In this document: positions 52,296-64,000 of the stretch, piece by piece | How the letters are laid out: each line of letters begins with the position of its first letter | Position numbering within the stretch: position 1 is the first letter of the stretch | Source of the DNA: Varroa destructor | Lineage: Eukaryota; Arthropoda; Arachnida; Mesostigmata; Varroidae | Length of the DNA stretch: 64,000 nucleotides | Reading direction: 5' to 3' | NCBI RefSeq assembly: GCF_002443255.2 | Contig: NW_019211460.1 | Location: forward strand, 26,818,481 to 26,882,480 | The notes under the pieces: model-generated | The model's input: only the letters and a program-made list of their open reading frames with translations | Told to the model about the DNA's origin: nothing | The model's database searches: none | Position numbers and translations under genes: made by a program

Positions 52296-55172
52296 ATGTC
52301 GCCTTCTGTTTCTCGATTACGTAAAGCAATCGATCCGCGATCGAAAAGAAGTAACAACCATTCTAGTCCATTTTTCTTGCAGGTATTACGTCCACACTTC
52401 TGGTCACAGACGGAAATATGTAGTGGCGAAAATTCGACGTACATCGGAGGTTACCTGCGCACGCCAATGGTGGCTGATGTTTTTGCTTAACCGATCAGTT
52501 CAAATCGAACTTCAACGTGAACTCGAAAGTCGAGTAACCTCCAGCGTCTAAATGGGAAATGGCAGCACCCATTCATGCGTTTGGCTTGTTTATATATAGA
52601 TATTTATACCAAATTGAGTTTTCCGTTTTAGCTAATTATCAAGGCCTCTGTGATCCCGCTGTGACAACCGCTAACACTGGCTGAAAAATCTATTTTTTCA
52701 AAATCCTTCCTTCTCATGGTGTCAAACTCGCTCTAGAGCGGATTGTTTCTTCATTACCTTGAGTATGGTTTAGTATCCGTGTTAACAGGACCTTTTAAAG
52801 CGTGCTGATATAGTAACGAAAAGTTGCAAACGACCACATTTCATTTACCTCAACTCTCATTTCAGTTATGTAATTATCTGAAAGATATGTAATTTGTCAA
52901 TCGATGACCTTCCTTACGAGACCAAGTCGCAGTGGACCCCGATATCCATAGATGCGTGCCCGCCCACTAAAGACATTGAATAGTCCCGCATCAATGTTTG
53001 ATCGTGTCTGTGTTCCACAAGAACAGAGTTTTTGTTTTTCTTTTTTTGGAGTAAGAGAAAGGACAACGAAGCCCTTCTAGCGCAGGCCCTCTCTGGACAC
53101 TACCAAGGGATCTTGTACTACATTGACACCTAATAGCACTTGATATGGTGTTATTTACAGGTGTTTTTGAAGGAGCACGTGCGAGTCAAGCGTGAGATGC
53201 TGAGTATTATTACTGGAGCATCACAGGTCGACTATGCGGAGAGCGACTTCGTACAAGACTGCCTCTTTTGGCACAACCATTTCCGACGGAAGCATCAGGC
53301 TCCATTTCTTCTCCTTTCACTTCACGTATGCCATTGTTTAGGTTTTTTTATTCCACATGAGCATCAGTCAAATAGAATTGGGCACATTTCCCGCGAGCCT
53401 TGATGTCAGCCGTCCGACATAGATTCCGAGCACGAAGCTTAAGCATTTATTCAAATGGGGGCGCAGCTAGTGCATATAATGTTATAAGTGTGAGTCGCCT
53501 GACTAATGTTTGTACGATACTGGAGTTATGACAGCGTTATAGAGCTAAATAAAAATGAATCGGTCTTCTTGAACAATAATATTTGACTGGTAGTGCTGGG
53601 GCAGATGTCTATCAGAACCAATCATTTGGCCTTGAGGAGGAAAAGAGCTTAGTGCATAAGCGAATTTAAATAGGCAAGGAAACAGTAAACAAAAATACCA
53701 CTGATGGTACGTTACAAACGAAGTTATGAAACGCAATTAGTTACGCGATGTTTTATAAATTTCAAAAGTCTACAAATAAATGGAAAGAGTTGGTTAAAGT
53801 GTATACTATACCGTCAATCGATTATCTCTTAATCCGAACTAGTCGCTATAGAGAGACACAAACGGTGGCCTTAAAACAAGTTCATTTAAATATAAAGTTA
53901 TTACATTTCCAAGGTCTTTTATGCTCGTCTGCTAACCGACGGTTTTTCTGGATCAGTTATGTGAGCAAGCACAACAGTTGGCGAATTTCATCGCACACAC
54001 AAATGACCTTTATCATCGAAAACTTCGAGATATTGGACAGAACCTGTACGTCGAGTCTTCATATACACAGGAAAACTTCGACGTCAATGGTTTGTTGATA
54101 GGTTGAATACGTTTTTTGGCAAAACTAATCAAGTAGTATCAATGTACAATGAAAGAAGGTGATCACTTGGAGTATTCAGCACTTGTTTCGAAAAACGCCA
54201 GCGTATACAGCCATTTGTACATCTACAATAACTTGCTTATTCTCGGCAGCCTTATATAGCTAGCAGTTGAGCTGTAGGATGCTACAGAGGTGAAGTTTGC
54301 TTTTCCATAAAGTTCTCTATAGCAATGTGTGATCATTTAGAGAAGGAAATTAGAAAAATGCGGTCTTCATTCGCTTCTGATTGCCTTATAGGCGAGACTG
54401 TTGTAAAACATTGGTATCAGGAACAGAAATACTACGACTACTATCAGAATCAGGATCTTCTTCACACCCAGGCTTCGCGGTTCACTCAGCTTGTGTGGAA
54501 AAGCAGCCAGAAAATTGGTATTGGTAAAGCTACGATTGGAGGTTTGTAATGCCAGAGAGCCTTTCCTCACCGTCTTCTTTTTTTTGTTCAGAATCAGACA
54601 CCGTTAGGACGTTGAACATTGAGAGCTTTCAAGGTGTGTGACTTGATCGTAAGCAGGTAGTGGTCTAAAAAATGAACATTCGACAAGCCTTAGTCAGGTT
54701 CAAATCTGCACAGAACTCAACAAGACGTTTTTTTCTTTTTTGTTCAGCGTTACCAATTAACTTATTTGAACAAGTTAAATAATTTATTCGTGTCTTCGAA
54801 GTTTCCCTTTTCTACGTATAGCATCAACGACCTTCTTCCATTAGGAGACTACCCAGATGAAGCCTCACTGGATCTCGCTGGGGTCTCTCCAACAGACTTA
54901 AATCTGCCACTTCTAATACTCTTCATATACCCGTTTCAACCATTACAGCTAACAAAGTGATCATTGTGACGTTGTATAAACCGGCGGGTAACGTCGTCGG
55001 AGAGTTTCATAATAATGTATTCGCGATTCCCATCCGAAGGACAGCGTTTTCTCTCGGGAGCGCAAGTACATCGGCCGCTCAATCCGACGATGACTCTGCA
55101 GCGGCTTCGCCCACTTCATCCCTCGACAATAATCACCTCACCAGTAGCACAAATTGCGAAGCGATCTTTTAA
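52296..55172 (+). CDS. GAPR-1/GLIPR2-like CAP (SCP/PR-1) domain protein
   Basis: Exons are 52296-52382, 53161-53325, 53957-54089, 54392-54541 and 54949-55172, giving 252 residues with consistent phases. The CAP domain spans about residues 58-198: SDFVQDCLFWHNHFRRKH, GQNLY (111-115), the CAP1 signature SRFTQLVW (157-164) and the CAP2-like YKPAGN (188-193). A Ser/Asp-rich tail of about 45 residues follows. There is no signal peptide, as in the intracellular, Golgi-associated GAPR-1 subgroup. By alignment the four cavity residues are H104, Q112, E139 and R158, so Glu-to-Gln and His-to-Arg changes are present. The first exon is the least certain; the N-terminus could instead join upstream exons such as 43605-44603. 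Exons 2-5 are secure. The molecular function of GAPR-1 relatives is poorly defined. Confidence 0.85.
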
Positions 55173-55208
55173 CTTCATCTCCCTCATCGCATGCTCGATT
55201 AGTCCCCT

Positions 55209-55532
55209 CCCCCCCCCCCTCCTTTTTTCCCCTCAGCAAACGATAGGGCGATGGCTTTAAGAAGCCTTCTCCCCGTGGAACTGCAACTTGATTATTTAGA
55301 GAATTTTTGACGTTTTGCTAAACTTAGCGAAATGATGGGAATTTGATACAATCTCTATCTATGATCGAAATCTATGTGAGTATCGCGTTGTGATAATGAT
55401 ATGGATAGGAAAAGCTGAACTTCAAATAATGAAAAAAAAGCATTCTAATTGTGCCCTATCTCCCAACTTGGATCGTTTATATGCATAACAGTGTCACAAT
55501 GGAATCAAGCTACTGAAGTGGGGGGGGGGGGG
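55209..55532 (+). repeat. C11 and G13 runs in the CAP gene 3' UTR
   Basis: An 11-base C run (55209-55219) and a 13-base G run (55520-55532) lie in the predicted 3' UTR and could pair in the transcript. Confidence 0.6.
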
Positions 55533-55593
55533 TTACTTTCACGTAAGAATTATTTTACATAACAGTTGTGCAATATTATGTATAAAGTATGCT

Positions 55594-55599
55594 AATAAA
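55594..55599 (+). terminator. AATAAA polyadenylation signal of the CAP gene
   Basis: The first canonical AATAAA on + after the CAP stop codon, giving a 3' UTR of about 430 bases. Confidence 0.5.
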
Positions 55600-58500
55600 G
55601 GACAATGGTTTTATAAAAAAACAAAAACAAGCAGTCATCTTAAGAGGTAGCCTGAGTTTGTAGATGTAATTTTCTATAGCCTAAGCAGTTATCACTTGTA
55701 CCTTCACTTAAAGATTTAACGATGAAATCGATTATCAACTGGTCCCGATGACTTTCTTTATATAAAAATATTGCTGTCATTTTTTAAAAAAAAACTGCTG
55801 ATTGATTCAAGCTTGTAAATACCGACGCCATCCCAATTAAAAGCACTTACTAATAAATAGAAAATTCTCGATCTGAAGATTCTCACAATCTGTGTTTCTC
55901 CCAAAAGTTGAGATTCAATCTGGTTTATGATCGCTGATTTATTAAAGGGTACAAACAGACGTTTGCTAGCAACGTAACAAAGCCAGCAAACGTCTTATGG
56001 CTGTATGCAAGTCACGGATTTCTTTTCGAGCGTAATATCAGTGGTTAAATATTGTTTCTGTTTTACTTTGTCGTGCAGCGTTTGTAAACAAATGTACATG
56101 CCTAATATTTCCTAAAGAAAAAGCTTGAAAGGTGTGATTTAAATTGCCTCATTCCAGATGGCTCACATACGGCGATACCTATCCGTAACTATGTCCGTAC
56201 ATGTACGTAGCGTGCATTTGATTTTTAGCTACGTATCTATCCAGTTTCTCGTTAAAGCGCAATTGAATTTGTTCCTGGTGCGTTAATCTCGATCTCGTAT
56301 TGGCTGACGCTCCTCATCGTCCTTCGACGGTGAGCTCCACAAAGCGGCCGGCCTTCAGCAATTTATATTATCTTGCCGTCGATTGGCAACCAGAACGACG
56401 AATATTTCTTCTTAAACACGATTGGATCCCGGCGGGGGGTGCCGTGGCGCCGTTCAGCATTTCGGAAGCTTAGAAAAAACTTCTCTTCGCTCGGATGACT
56501 AATGAAATTTGCTCCAGTTGAACCTAAGGCAATTAGCGACAGGTAGTTGGATACAATTTCTTCTTCTTACGTCGAGTTCGTTCGAAAAAATATAGCGAAA
56601 CAAAAATGATTACAAAAATGAAAAAAGCGACTTCATTAGAGACCAAATTCTAGAAATTAACGATGATGACAGTAAAAATAGCTACTTAATAATAGTAGGT
56701 TACGATGCCTTCGAATGTATGGACAGCTCAGAAGGCTAGATAATTTCCAGCAAGCTTGCTTATTGTTTTATTACGACGGCGTTGATAGTGATGATCAACG
56801 CCATCGTTAGCTTTCCAATGATAAAATAAACATAAGATTGTTAAGCTTCGATCGGACAAAACAGCGGTAGCAGCAAGACAAATAGTAAAAAAAAACTTAG
56901 CCGCCGTTGGATGTCCTAGACACACGAATTGCTTGAAAATTTCGGTTAACAAAAACATAGTGGGAGCAGTTGCTGCGATAGAAGTTAGAGATGGGCTTGC
57001 CCTAGCTTCAGTGTATACTTTATGGAAAACAGTAGTTGAATAGCATTATGACTGCGCGGATTAATGCTGTTTACTCAAGGATACGTTCGTTGTCAGGTAG
57101 CCCGTCTGCTGGTAAGCATTTGTAGTCGCGCTTTAGACATGGGCCTCACAACGCCTTTATGGTACTAGGAGTTCGATGGGGTATACAATTTAGATGATTG
57201 CTTACCTTAGAAGTAGGCTACTCATGTCTTTTGGGTCATAATTTTACCAATTCAAATATTGCTGCTTTCTCTACGTGACCCTAAATATGTTCCAATAAAT
57301 ACAGCAATGTACAGGCCTTGAACACTAGCATCTTCCGCGACGTGAGCGGAAGATTCCCAAATGCCAATTTTTTGTTCAGTGCTGGGCCTTTTTGCATCGC
57401 AACATCAGACCTCTAGCCGAAAAGAGTTTTGACTACAAGGATTTGTCACAAGGAACTATTAAATAAGCTCAACATTGTGCGAATGAATTTGTTAGCCACA
57501 ACAACGCCCTCGGTGTCGTGGACGTGTTCCGACTTTACAGCTCTTACTAAACAAATTGCGCTGATGTACGCACTAACGAATTTGTCTATACTGGCCTTAT
57601 CAGTCCCTCCGCATGAAATACCTTGAAAATTGTGTGCCAAATACCTCGTGTTAGACCCATATAACTAAGACATCCTGCAACGTAATTCGGTGGGTCAGCA
57701 GCGGGCATAGTCAGCTTGTCAGAGTCAATAAAACGGGTCCGAGCTGCAATCTTTTAACAACAACAACAACAACAAAGAAACTCCTCATGTGAACTACCTT
57801 TTTTTTGCTCACTCAGTTCTTCATCTATACATGACATAACAGGACGAAATTTTAACGATATAAAAAGGCTTGCCAAACGTTTGCCTTGCTTGCTGCTCGT
57901 TAAATATTTAGTTCAAGGGAAAAATCAAGTGGGGTGTAAACTAAAACTCAATATAGGATCTAACCAGCCCCTTTGGTTACTCAAATGTAAAATGGTAAGC
58001 CCTCTCTGATTTACTGGCTGCCCGCCCGCCCCAGAGATCTATGTATCAAACAGGGGCCTTCAAGTTTGTCGTTTCATAATTTATGTAATCACAGGCTGCT
58101 AAATGATCTAGGTGGCTAACGGCCAACGCGTACGTTCAACGATCTGCCTAACTAAACCAGTGTACACATTAAAAATACTGAAATCGAAATCACTACTACG
58201 TTGAAAGCAACACCCAGTGGGTGACTTAAGCTAATATATTAGGTTGAACTAGAAGTTAGTTGGTCTAAAGTGTTAGATAATAAAACCCTATCGTTCTACC
58301 GAACTCACGGCAAAATAACATAATTATTTTTCATAAGCTTCACGAATCTATTAATTGAGCATGTACCTGGACATGAATTGTACAAATTTTTGTTGCTACA
58401 CCGACTTTTTATTTTTTTTTAAATTTTTTTATTAACTATTTGCATAGTTTATGATAGTGGTACAATTTCTGTTCCATATATTTAGGTCTAAATAGAACCG

Positions 58501-59422
58501 ATAGGTATCTACGTGCTTCCGTTAGAAAACAATGGTGCACAGCATTTGTATCAGGCCGCGAGAACGTAGCAGTCAGCTGACAACGTTAAGTGCCTACCAA
58601 AGGCGCGATAGTTCAATTATGCAAAAACATAAATTTTTTTATTTATTCAGTCGTTTAGATATTACATCGGTGCATTGTAATATGGGCGTAAAAGAAGGAC
58701 ATTAAACTGCTACTAGCGTGAACGTCACTGAAGAATGATAGTAGGTGGCGGTAGCAGCAAATATGCCAAAAGTCAGTCAAACAGCAGAAGTGAAGATAAC
58801 AGGAATACGGAACAGCGACTTAACACGAGTGTCTCAAATAAATTGCTTGTTTCTGCTCTGATAGGTACGACACAGTGGTCTCGAGCAACTACGGCCTAAC
58901 TAAGATACCCTTTTAAATAGGTTCGAGACGACTGGCTTGTAGAGCGCCTGTTGGACGCACGCGTAAACCCAAAACAGACGTGAATTCATTTCGGGCTAAT
59001 TCACACTACATCTATGTTGTTAGTACTAGCGTAAAGCCTTTCGTAGATTGTCCTAAGTCTAATTAACCGCATTCACCTATAGGCCACATTGTCCACCTGA
59101 GACTGTAAGGAAACCTCCGGCCAGTTCTATTCGGTAGGGCATTCTCGATTCTTCAGTTAAATCGTCTGTTCGGCATCGCCGAAGCATTCTATGGGTCCTC
59201 TATACATTTTAGGTTGCTTGAAACCTGAAACGAAAGATAATCTCGTGTGTACAACACTAGGGGTTTTCCATTCTTCTCGTGTCCTCAATCGTCACTTTCG
59301 TATAGTTGCTATTTTCTTATTACAGTTCAGCATTATATTTTACTATTATTAATAATCGTAGTAGTATTATATTAGTATTTGTTCTCTTCTGCAATAATAA
59401 TGTTATTGGGTTACTATCTTAC
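55600..59422. other. Convergent intergenic region and OXCT1 3' end
   Basis: It should contain the last coding exon and the 3' UTR of OXCT1 on the minus strand, but I could not place them surely. A good minus acceptor (GTTTCCTTACAG) near 59106-59118 is followed by nine codons and a stop, a weak candidate. Also present are an 11-bp inverted repeat (55957-55967 and 55985-55995), an AAC repeat near 57755 and a GC-richer patch at 56280-56460. Confidence 0.35.
55957..55995. repeat. 11-bp perfect inverted repeat
   Basis: AGACGTTTGCT and its exact complement are separated by 17 bases. Confidence 0.7.
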
Positions 59423-61674
59423 CTCAAAGGATGCTTCAGTACACTTCCGCAGTTCGTCCACCGTCAGCCCGCGGGCAATTTCAATTAAGGTGAGGCCTTT
59501 CGTTTTGCAGACGTCAAACACCGCCTAAAAATAGTACGATTCAATAACAAGTCGAATCTAGAAGACTTTTTTCTTCTATATATAGATACGATTATCGACT
59601 TTTTTTTTCTCGCTGTATCCTTACAGTCTAATAGAACAGCTAAGACATCCGTGATCTATGAGACAGATTCTGATGCAAAATGACAGACAGAGCTGGCACA
59701 CATTCTTTAATTATTGTCAACGACTAAATCAGCTGAAAGTTTAGCAATTTTCGGTAGCCTCCCTGTGCCTGTACGGGTTTGGCCTTATCAGCCACCATGG
59801 CTACTGCTTTCGCTGGCAAGGATAATGAAAAATTAGGGAAAATTAGAGAAAAAGTTAGAAAAACAGTCCTTGTTAGGACCGTGGCCCTACGCTAGAACGC
59901 GTAGCGCTATGTGCTCATGCCTTTTGCTATAATAGCGAAGTTTGCTTTTTAACAGCTATCAATACTACCCACAACTGATCGGGCTGTTGCAGGTTTGTAG
60001 ATGCATCGATAAAATCATAATGGCTATCACGTATGTTAGCGAAATATGGGATCGGTTATCGACGTGCTTACCACGCTAGAAATTACCAAGAGTATTTATC
60101 TGAGCTATTGTTGAAAGCAAAATACGGCCATCGCGATACCGTCTGAGCGTCGTCCATGTAAATGTGACAGGTACGTAATAATAGGACGAATGATACGAGA
60201 ATCGTTTATCTTATATAAATACTTTTGAGTCGGATAACGTAGTTGTTAGATAGGACAAATCGTTAAGTTTGCCATCATTTTGTAATGTAGGTGGAGTCAA
60301 CCCTCGGTTTGTTTAGGACATGAACTTAAGCGCCAACATACGGTAAGCATATCCTAGATCTAACAATTGACCCGAAAGGGGTATGTTTCTAACTCCGTTG
60401 GATACTGCCGCGCCACTTGGTCCTTACTTACATCTGTAAACCTGAGCTATCTCCAGTAGCACGTTTGCGGTTGCAGAATTGTCAATCCTGCAACAACAAG
60501 ACTGATTTTTCAGAGTCACGCCTGTCTTTATAAACGTATGGCGATCATACAATCTCTGTATCTATATAAAGGGCGAATAGGAAAATGTCAAGTGCGATGC
60601 CGCTGCATCTGACCGAGTCGCCTGATTCAGTCCCGCAGCATCCTGAGGCTCTTAAAAATCCCCATACGTTCTGACCCGATCGGCATCACAGTACCTAGCA
60701 GGGAAAGCAACCTTCCCTTACAAGAATATTTACTGTTTTGGTATAATATATTATTAATATACAGCTATAATTAGCCGTAGAGCCCTGTTTATTCTGCGCC
60801 CCACTACAATTCAATGTACCTTAACACAAACTGTGGCTATGGAACTGTATGCAAATATAGTACAATCAGCGCCGTTTAGTGGGCTTGTTTCATCTGTTAG
60901 ATCAGCGTCTACGCCTTTACAAGCTCCCTTAAAACCTAATCAACCAGCCTATTGCATAAACAAATTTCATTTCCGCTAATGTTATTGACGTCCGCGTCAT
61001 CTTCATCATAAATCGTTTTCGAACAGCGTTATCATCGTCACAACTTGACAATAGAACATGTGTCGTCCGTATACCAGAAACCAGCTGCGTTAGATGCAGA
61101 ACTTTGCATGTACCGAAATGCGCCACCTTTTTACCGTTCGAGCATATTATGCATCACGCTAGGCTCGTGCACGCACAAGGTCGAGCCTCTGGTCCCGCCA
61201 TTGTCGCTTTAGTAAAATGCGTTAGTAAATGTGAGGGCTACATATGGCGCCATTGTGGGCTCAAGTGGGACTATGGGGCGAGCGACTGAACGGCCAGGCC
61301 CCAATCCTGCTTTGGAGCCGAACCTCATAGGCAAAAATCATTCTCTGATCGTAGGTTAGCATCCTATAACGCAGTTAGCGACTGGTTTTTCCACCCGTTG
61401 TATGAGGGGTGTGGTCAGCATGGGCCTTCTGGGGGGGGGGGGGGGGGTAGGAGCTGACTCTGTGGAATCGAGGAAGTTACGCGATCGTACGTGCCACGCA
61501 CCCCAATTTGGCATACATGACATGATCGCTACATAGAACGTGTGCTGCGTCAAGCATGAAAACTAGGCAGCATAAACCTAGGAATAATTTAGTGCTTTAC
61601 TAAATACACCCTTTGAAGTGGGGTTTCGAGAGGATCGTTGTCTTGGTCTGCTGTAACAATACCAAAATGTGCTG

Positions 61675-61710
<36 letters not shown>

Positions 61711-63792
61711 CTAGAATTGTCCGCAGAACATGTCCGTAACATTTGAATTGTCTTTGTCTTTTTTTTTTAATACAATACGTTCATCAACGTGTTAGATCTT
61801 TTGGGAAGGAGGTTGGAGAGGATTAGAAGTCTGATTCGAACCGTTCCCTATGCGATACGTGAGCTCACGACTAAAAGCAGATTTTAATACCTAATCGATG
61901 TACCATGCGTCAATGAAGAGCTTCTACGAATAAATGATACTTGAGGTGGGAAATAAACAACTGGGTGTTATACTGAAACAGCTCAAACCGCGCCAAGTTA
62001 ACCAGTTAAATATACACGAACTAAAAATTAAGCTAAACTCTTGTATGTACTTGTGTAAAAAAATAAAGCCGCAGTAGTTCATGAATCTAAGAAGCCACGA
62101 AGTATACCGCTAAGCGTAGTAGGTGGGTCTGATATATTTTACAACGCTAATATGATTTAACAGAAATGATAGACTGATTATATTACGATGGCGGCCGGAA
62201 GTAGATACCTTTTTCATCCCTTATATAGCGTACAAGTTCTACCTTTTCAGTGATGATTCTATCAACGCATTTCTGGCCAGTTAAAGGCAGCGAACATTTG
62301 CGGACAACTTTGGCGTTCCCGTCCTTTGTGTTGTGTTCCATTGTAACAACGACGCGGGTTCCTGCCGAATTAGATGCTACCAGATCCATTGCACCGCCCA
62401 TACCGGTTATCTTTTGCCCCTGAAAACGAGCAAGTTAAAAGTTACATGTAATAGGTAAGCGCATTACAAGATAAATTTTTGACTATGATTTCATTCTAAT
62501 TTACGAATTGAGAAATCCATCTACTGTCAATTCCGGATTCGTACACTCGATTTAACTGGTACAACTTGACGCAATGAACAATCCTAATTGAGGTAGATAT
62601 TATATAGTCCTTTGAACCCAAGTTATAATATGACGACCATTGCCCAAAATGTAAAAATATGAATACGACATGTCGCTGCACAACTAACATTGGGCACTTT
62701 AATATAAGATGAATTTCATAGAATGACTTATAAGTTTACTCATTAACTTTAGATAAATCTGCATTCTGATAATGCGATTGATATTGCAGGCCCAGACTGG
62801 GCCTGCAATAGCTTAAAGTAAATGGCATCATTGACAAGAGGTAAGAGGATCATTTACAATTTAGGCATAAAACATAATCCACGAGACCTCTTCATAGCAC
62901 ATTGAGTCGAAGATGAGCAAATTTTTTAGAATACCACACATTATTTTCTTGAAATCAACGCCCTTCTCTGATGGTATCACAATTGCTCGACGAGGGCACC
63001 GTGTCATTGTTCAGCAGATGACGCAGTGTGAGTCTTTGATGCAGGGACAAAGACGAAGGGTAAGAGAGCCGAGGAGCGCTACGAAGGCCATGTGATACTA
63101 ATGTCCAATAACAAAATAAGTACAACATATAAGGGCGGAACCAACTAGAGGCGGTCTATTTTCTAATTTATCTTGGAATTTCGTTTACAAGTTACCTCAG
63201 TACCGCTTGCGGTGCAAACCGTTTCTTATATAGAAGGGTCAACGTGGTGGTTTGGCTGGTTAACCCAGTGGTTGAATAGGCCAGCGGCACTGATTTAAGT
63301 CCTGCCAGTAACACGTACTGCACGAGAAAGCAATTAAAAATATACTACAGAATCACAATTCTGAAGTAGAAGAGGGTAGTTCAAATGACATTTTCCTTAA
63401 TAATAATAAAAAGAAGGGATCGTATTCGCTAGTTAGTTCCATAGCTAAACTTGGTATTGTCGTTACTCGAATGAAGAAGGAATGACTCCATATTTGTCCC
63501 GTTTGAAGTCGTAATGTGTTATCGACACTTTCCGAACTTGCTTAGTGAATTTACCTGACAAATTAACCTACTACGTTTTATGACTGCTTTTGAAAAATGC
63601 CCCGCTCACGACCGAGTCTACCATCGAGGTTCATTGAATCTATCCGAAAGTATGAGCTCGATAGTAATGAAACTTGCAAAAAAAAATACACAAGACTCAT
63701 CAGTATATTATCTTACCGGCACAATCCAGTTGGCGATATCTCCATTTTCTGACACTTGCATTCCCCCAAGCATCGTTAGATCAAGATGACCT
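59423..63792 (-). CDS. OXCT1: Succinyl-CoA:3-ketoacid CoA-transferase (SCOT), C-terminal exons (partial)
   Basis: Three minus-strand exons, 63717-63792, 62243-62419 and 59423-59524, join in frame (junctions between them at phase 0). They read [20 protein letters not shown]..., then [16 protein letters not shown]..., VVVTMEHN and [18 protein letters not shown], then [20 protein letters not shown].... These match the C-terminal part of SCOT, the mitochondrial enzyme that moves CoA from succinyl-CoA to acetoacetate in ketone-body use. About 118 residues of a protein of usually about 520 are present. The exons for the N-terminus and the catalytic glutamate lie beyond the right edge. The short last exon expected after ...TEASFE was not located surely. 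If the final intron were retained, the frame would stop two codons after the last exon (GTAAGATAG). Confidence 0.94.
61431..61447. repeat. Poly-G tract (17 bp)
   Basis: Uninterrupted G run inside an OXCT1 intron. Confidence 0.9.
61676..61709. repeat. (TA)n microsatellite
   Basis: Seventeen TA units in an OXCT1 intron. Confidence 0.9.
62782..62810. repeat. Perfect 13-bp hairpin with 3-base loop
   Basis: TATTGCAGGCCCA, the loop GAC, and the exact complement form a stem in the OXCT1 intron between the exons at 62419 and 63717. Either strand can fold. The GC-rich core makes it very stable. Confidence 0.8.
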
Positions 63793-64000
63793 CTGTAATA
63801 ATAATAGAAATAATAACAATAATCAACAAAAACAGTCGCTATCCTTCGCGAAACAGTTTGTGCCTAAGTAATCAGCCTAAAAATACTGACAAAATGTCAT
63901 GACAAAAACCTTCATGATATTGAGATATGAATTGACTAAAACTCTGCATGGGGTCAAATCAAAAGCCAGATTGCTATCGTGCATAATTGTTTAGATATTT
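63793..64000. other. OXCT1 intron, cut by the window edge
   Basis: The exon starting at 63792 has a good minus-strand acceptor (TTACAG). Its frame needs a split codon from an exon to the right, outside the window. Nothing else is seen. Confidence 0.7.

Noticed and set aside
52258..52551. Longer frame through 52383 as a CAP exon
   Set aside because: The alternative ending at the donor CAG|GTATTA (52382) gives phase 0, which fits the next CAP exon. The longer frame needs a weak donor.
63250..63310. Second tRNA-like patch
   Set aside because: The A- and B-box matches are poor and their spacing is too short for a tRNA promoter.
1..64000. CRISPR arrays, bacterial operons, rRNA genes
   Set aside because: None are present. 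Tandem repeats here are simple microsatellites, and the genes are intron-containing animal genes.

Overview
This is eukaryotic, animal-type DNA. Genes are split by GT-AG introns, spacers are long and AT-rich, microsatellites are common, and a 25-N assembly gap sits at 28505-28529. The proteins (an ASH1-type histone methyltransferase with bromodomain, PHD and BAH modules, a GAPR-1-like CAP protein, and succinyl-CoA:3-ketoacid CoA-transferase) are metazoan. Compactness and base composition suggest an arthropod, possibly a mite or other chelicerate. That placement is inference; nothing in the window proves a species.

Layout. 1-30.8 kb has no gene I can name. It is AT-rich sequence broken by GC-rich islands (about 2.3-4.1, 12.6-12.95, 14.4-15.3, 25.0-25.55 and 26.5-27.6 kb) that could be promoters or 5' exons, plus a few splice-bounded candidate exons (16.6, 21.1, 25.1 and 29.8 kb). 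30.83-34.84 kb, + strand, holds the 3' part of ash1 in four exons whose phases agree. After its TAG stop the same frame stays open for 58 basic, protein-like codons, to a TAA that overlaps the AATAAA signal. 34.8-40.6 kb is 3' flank or intergenic DNA with inverted (AC)n and (GT)n tracts. 40.69-41.23 kb, + strand, is a proposed two-exon gene for a 64-residue single-pass membrane microprotein with an acidic tail. 43.6-44.6 kb, + strand, is a long Ser-rich coding exon of unknown function. 44.6-52.3 kb is mostly non-coding, with a tRNA-like Pol III element and a stop-interrupted pseudogene-like reading frame. 52.3-55.6 kb, + strand, is a five-exon GAPR-1/GLIPR2-like CAP gene in which two of the four cavity residues are changed. 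59.4-63.8 kb, - strand, carries three exons for the C-terminal part of OXCT1 (SCOT); its 5' exons lie beyond the right edge.

The genes do not form an operon-like system. They cover chromatin regulation (ash1), ketone-body use in mitochondria (OXCT1), a probably intracellular CAP protein and an unknown membrane microprotein. The CAP gene and OXCT1 are tail-to-tail. The items most worth checking are the ash1 stop-codon extension, the microprotein gene, the altered CAP tetrad, and a hairpin with a let-7-like seed at 3.0 kb.
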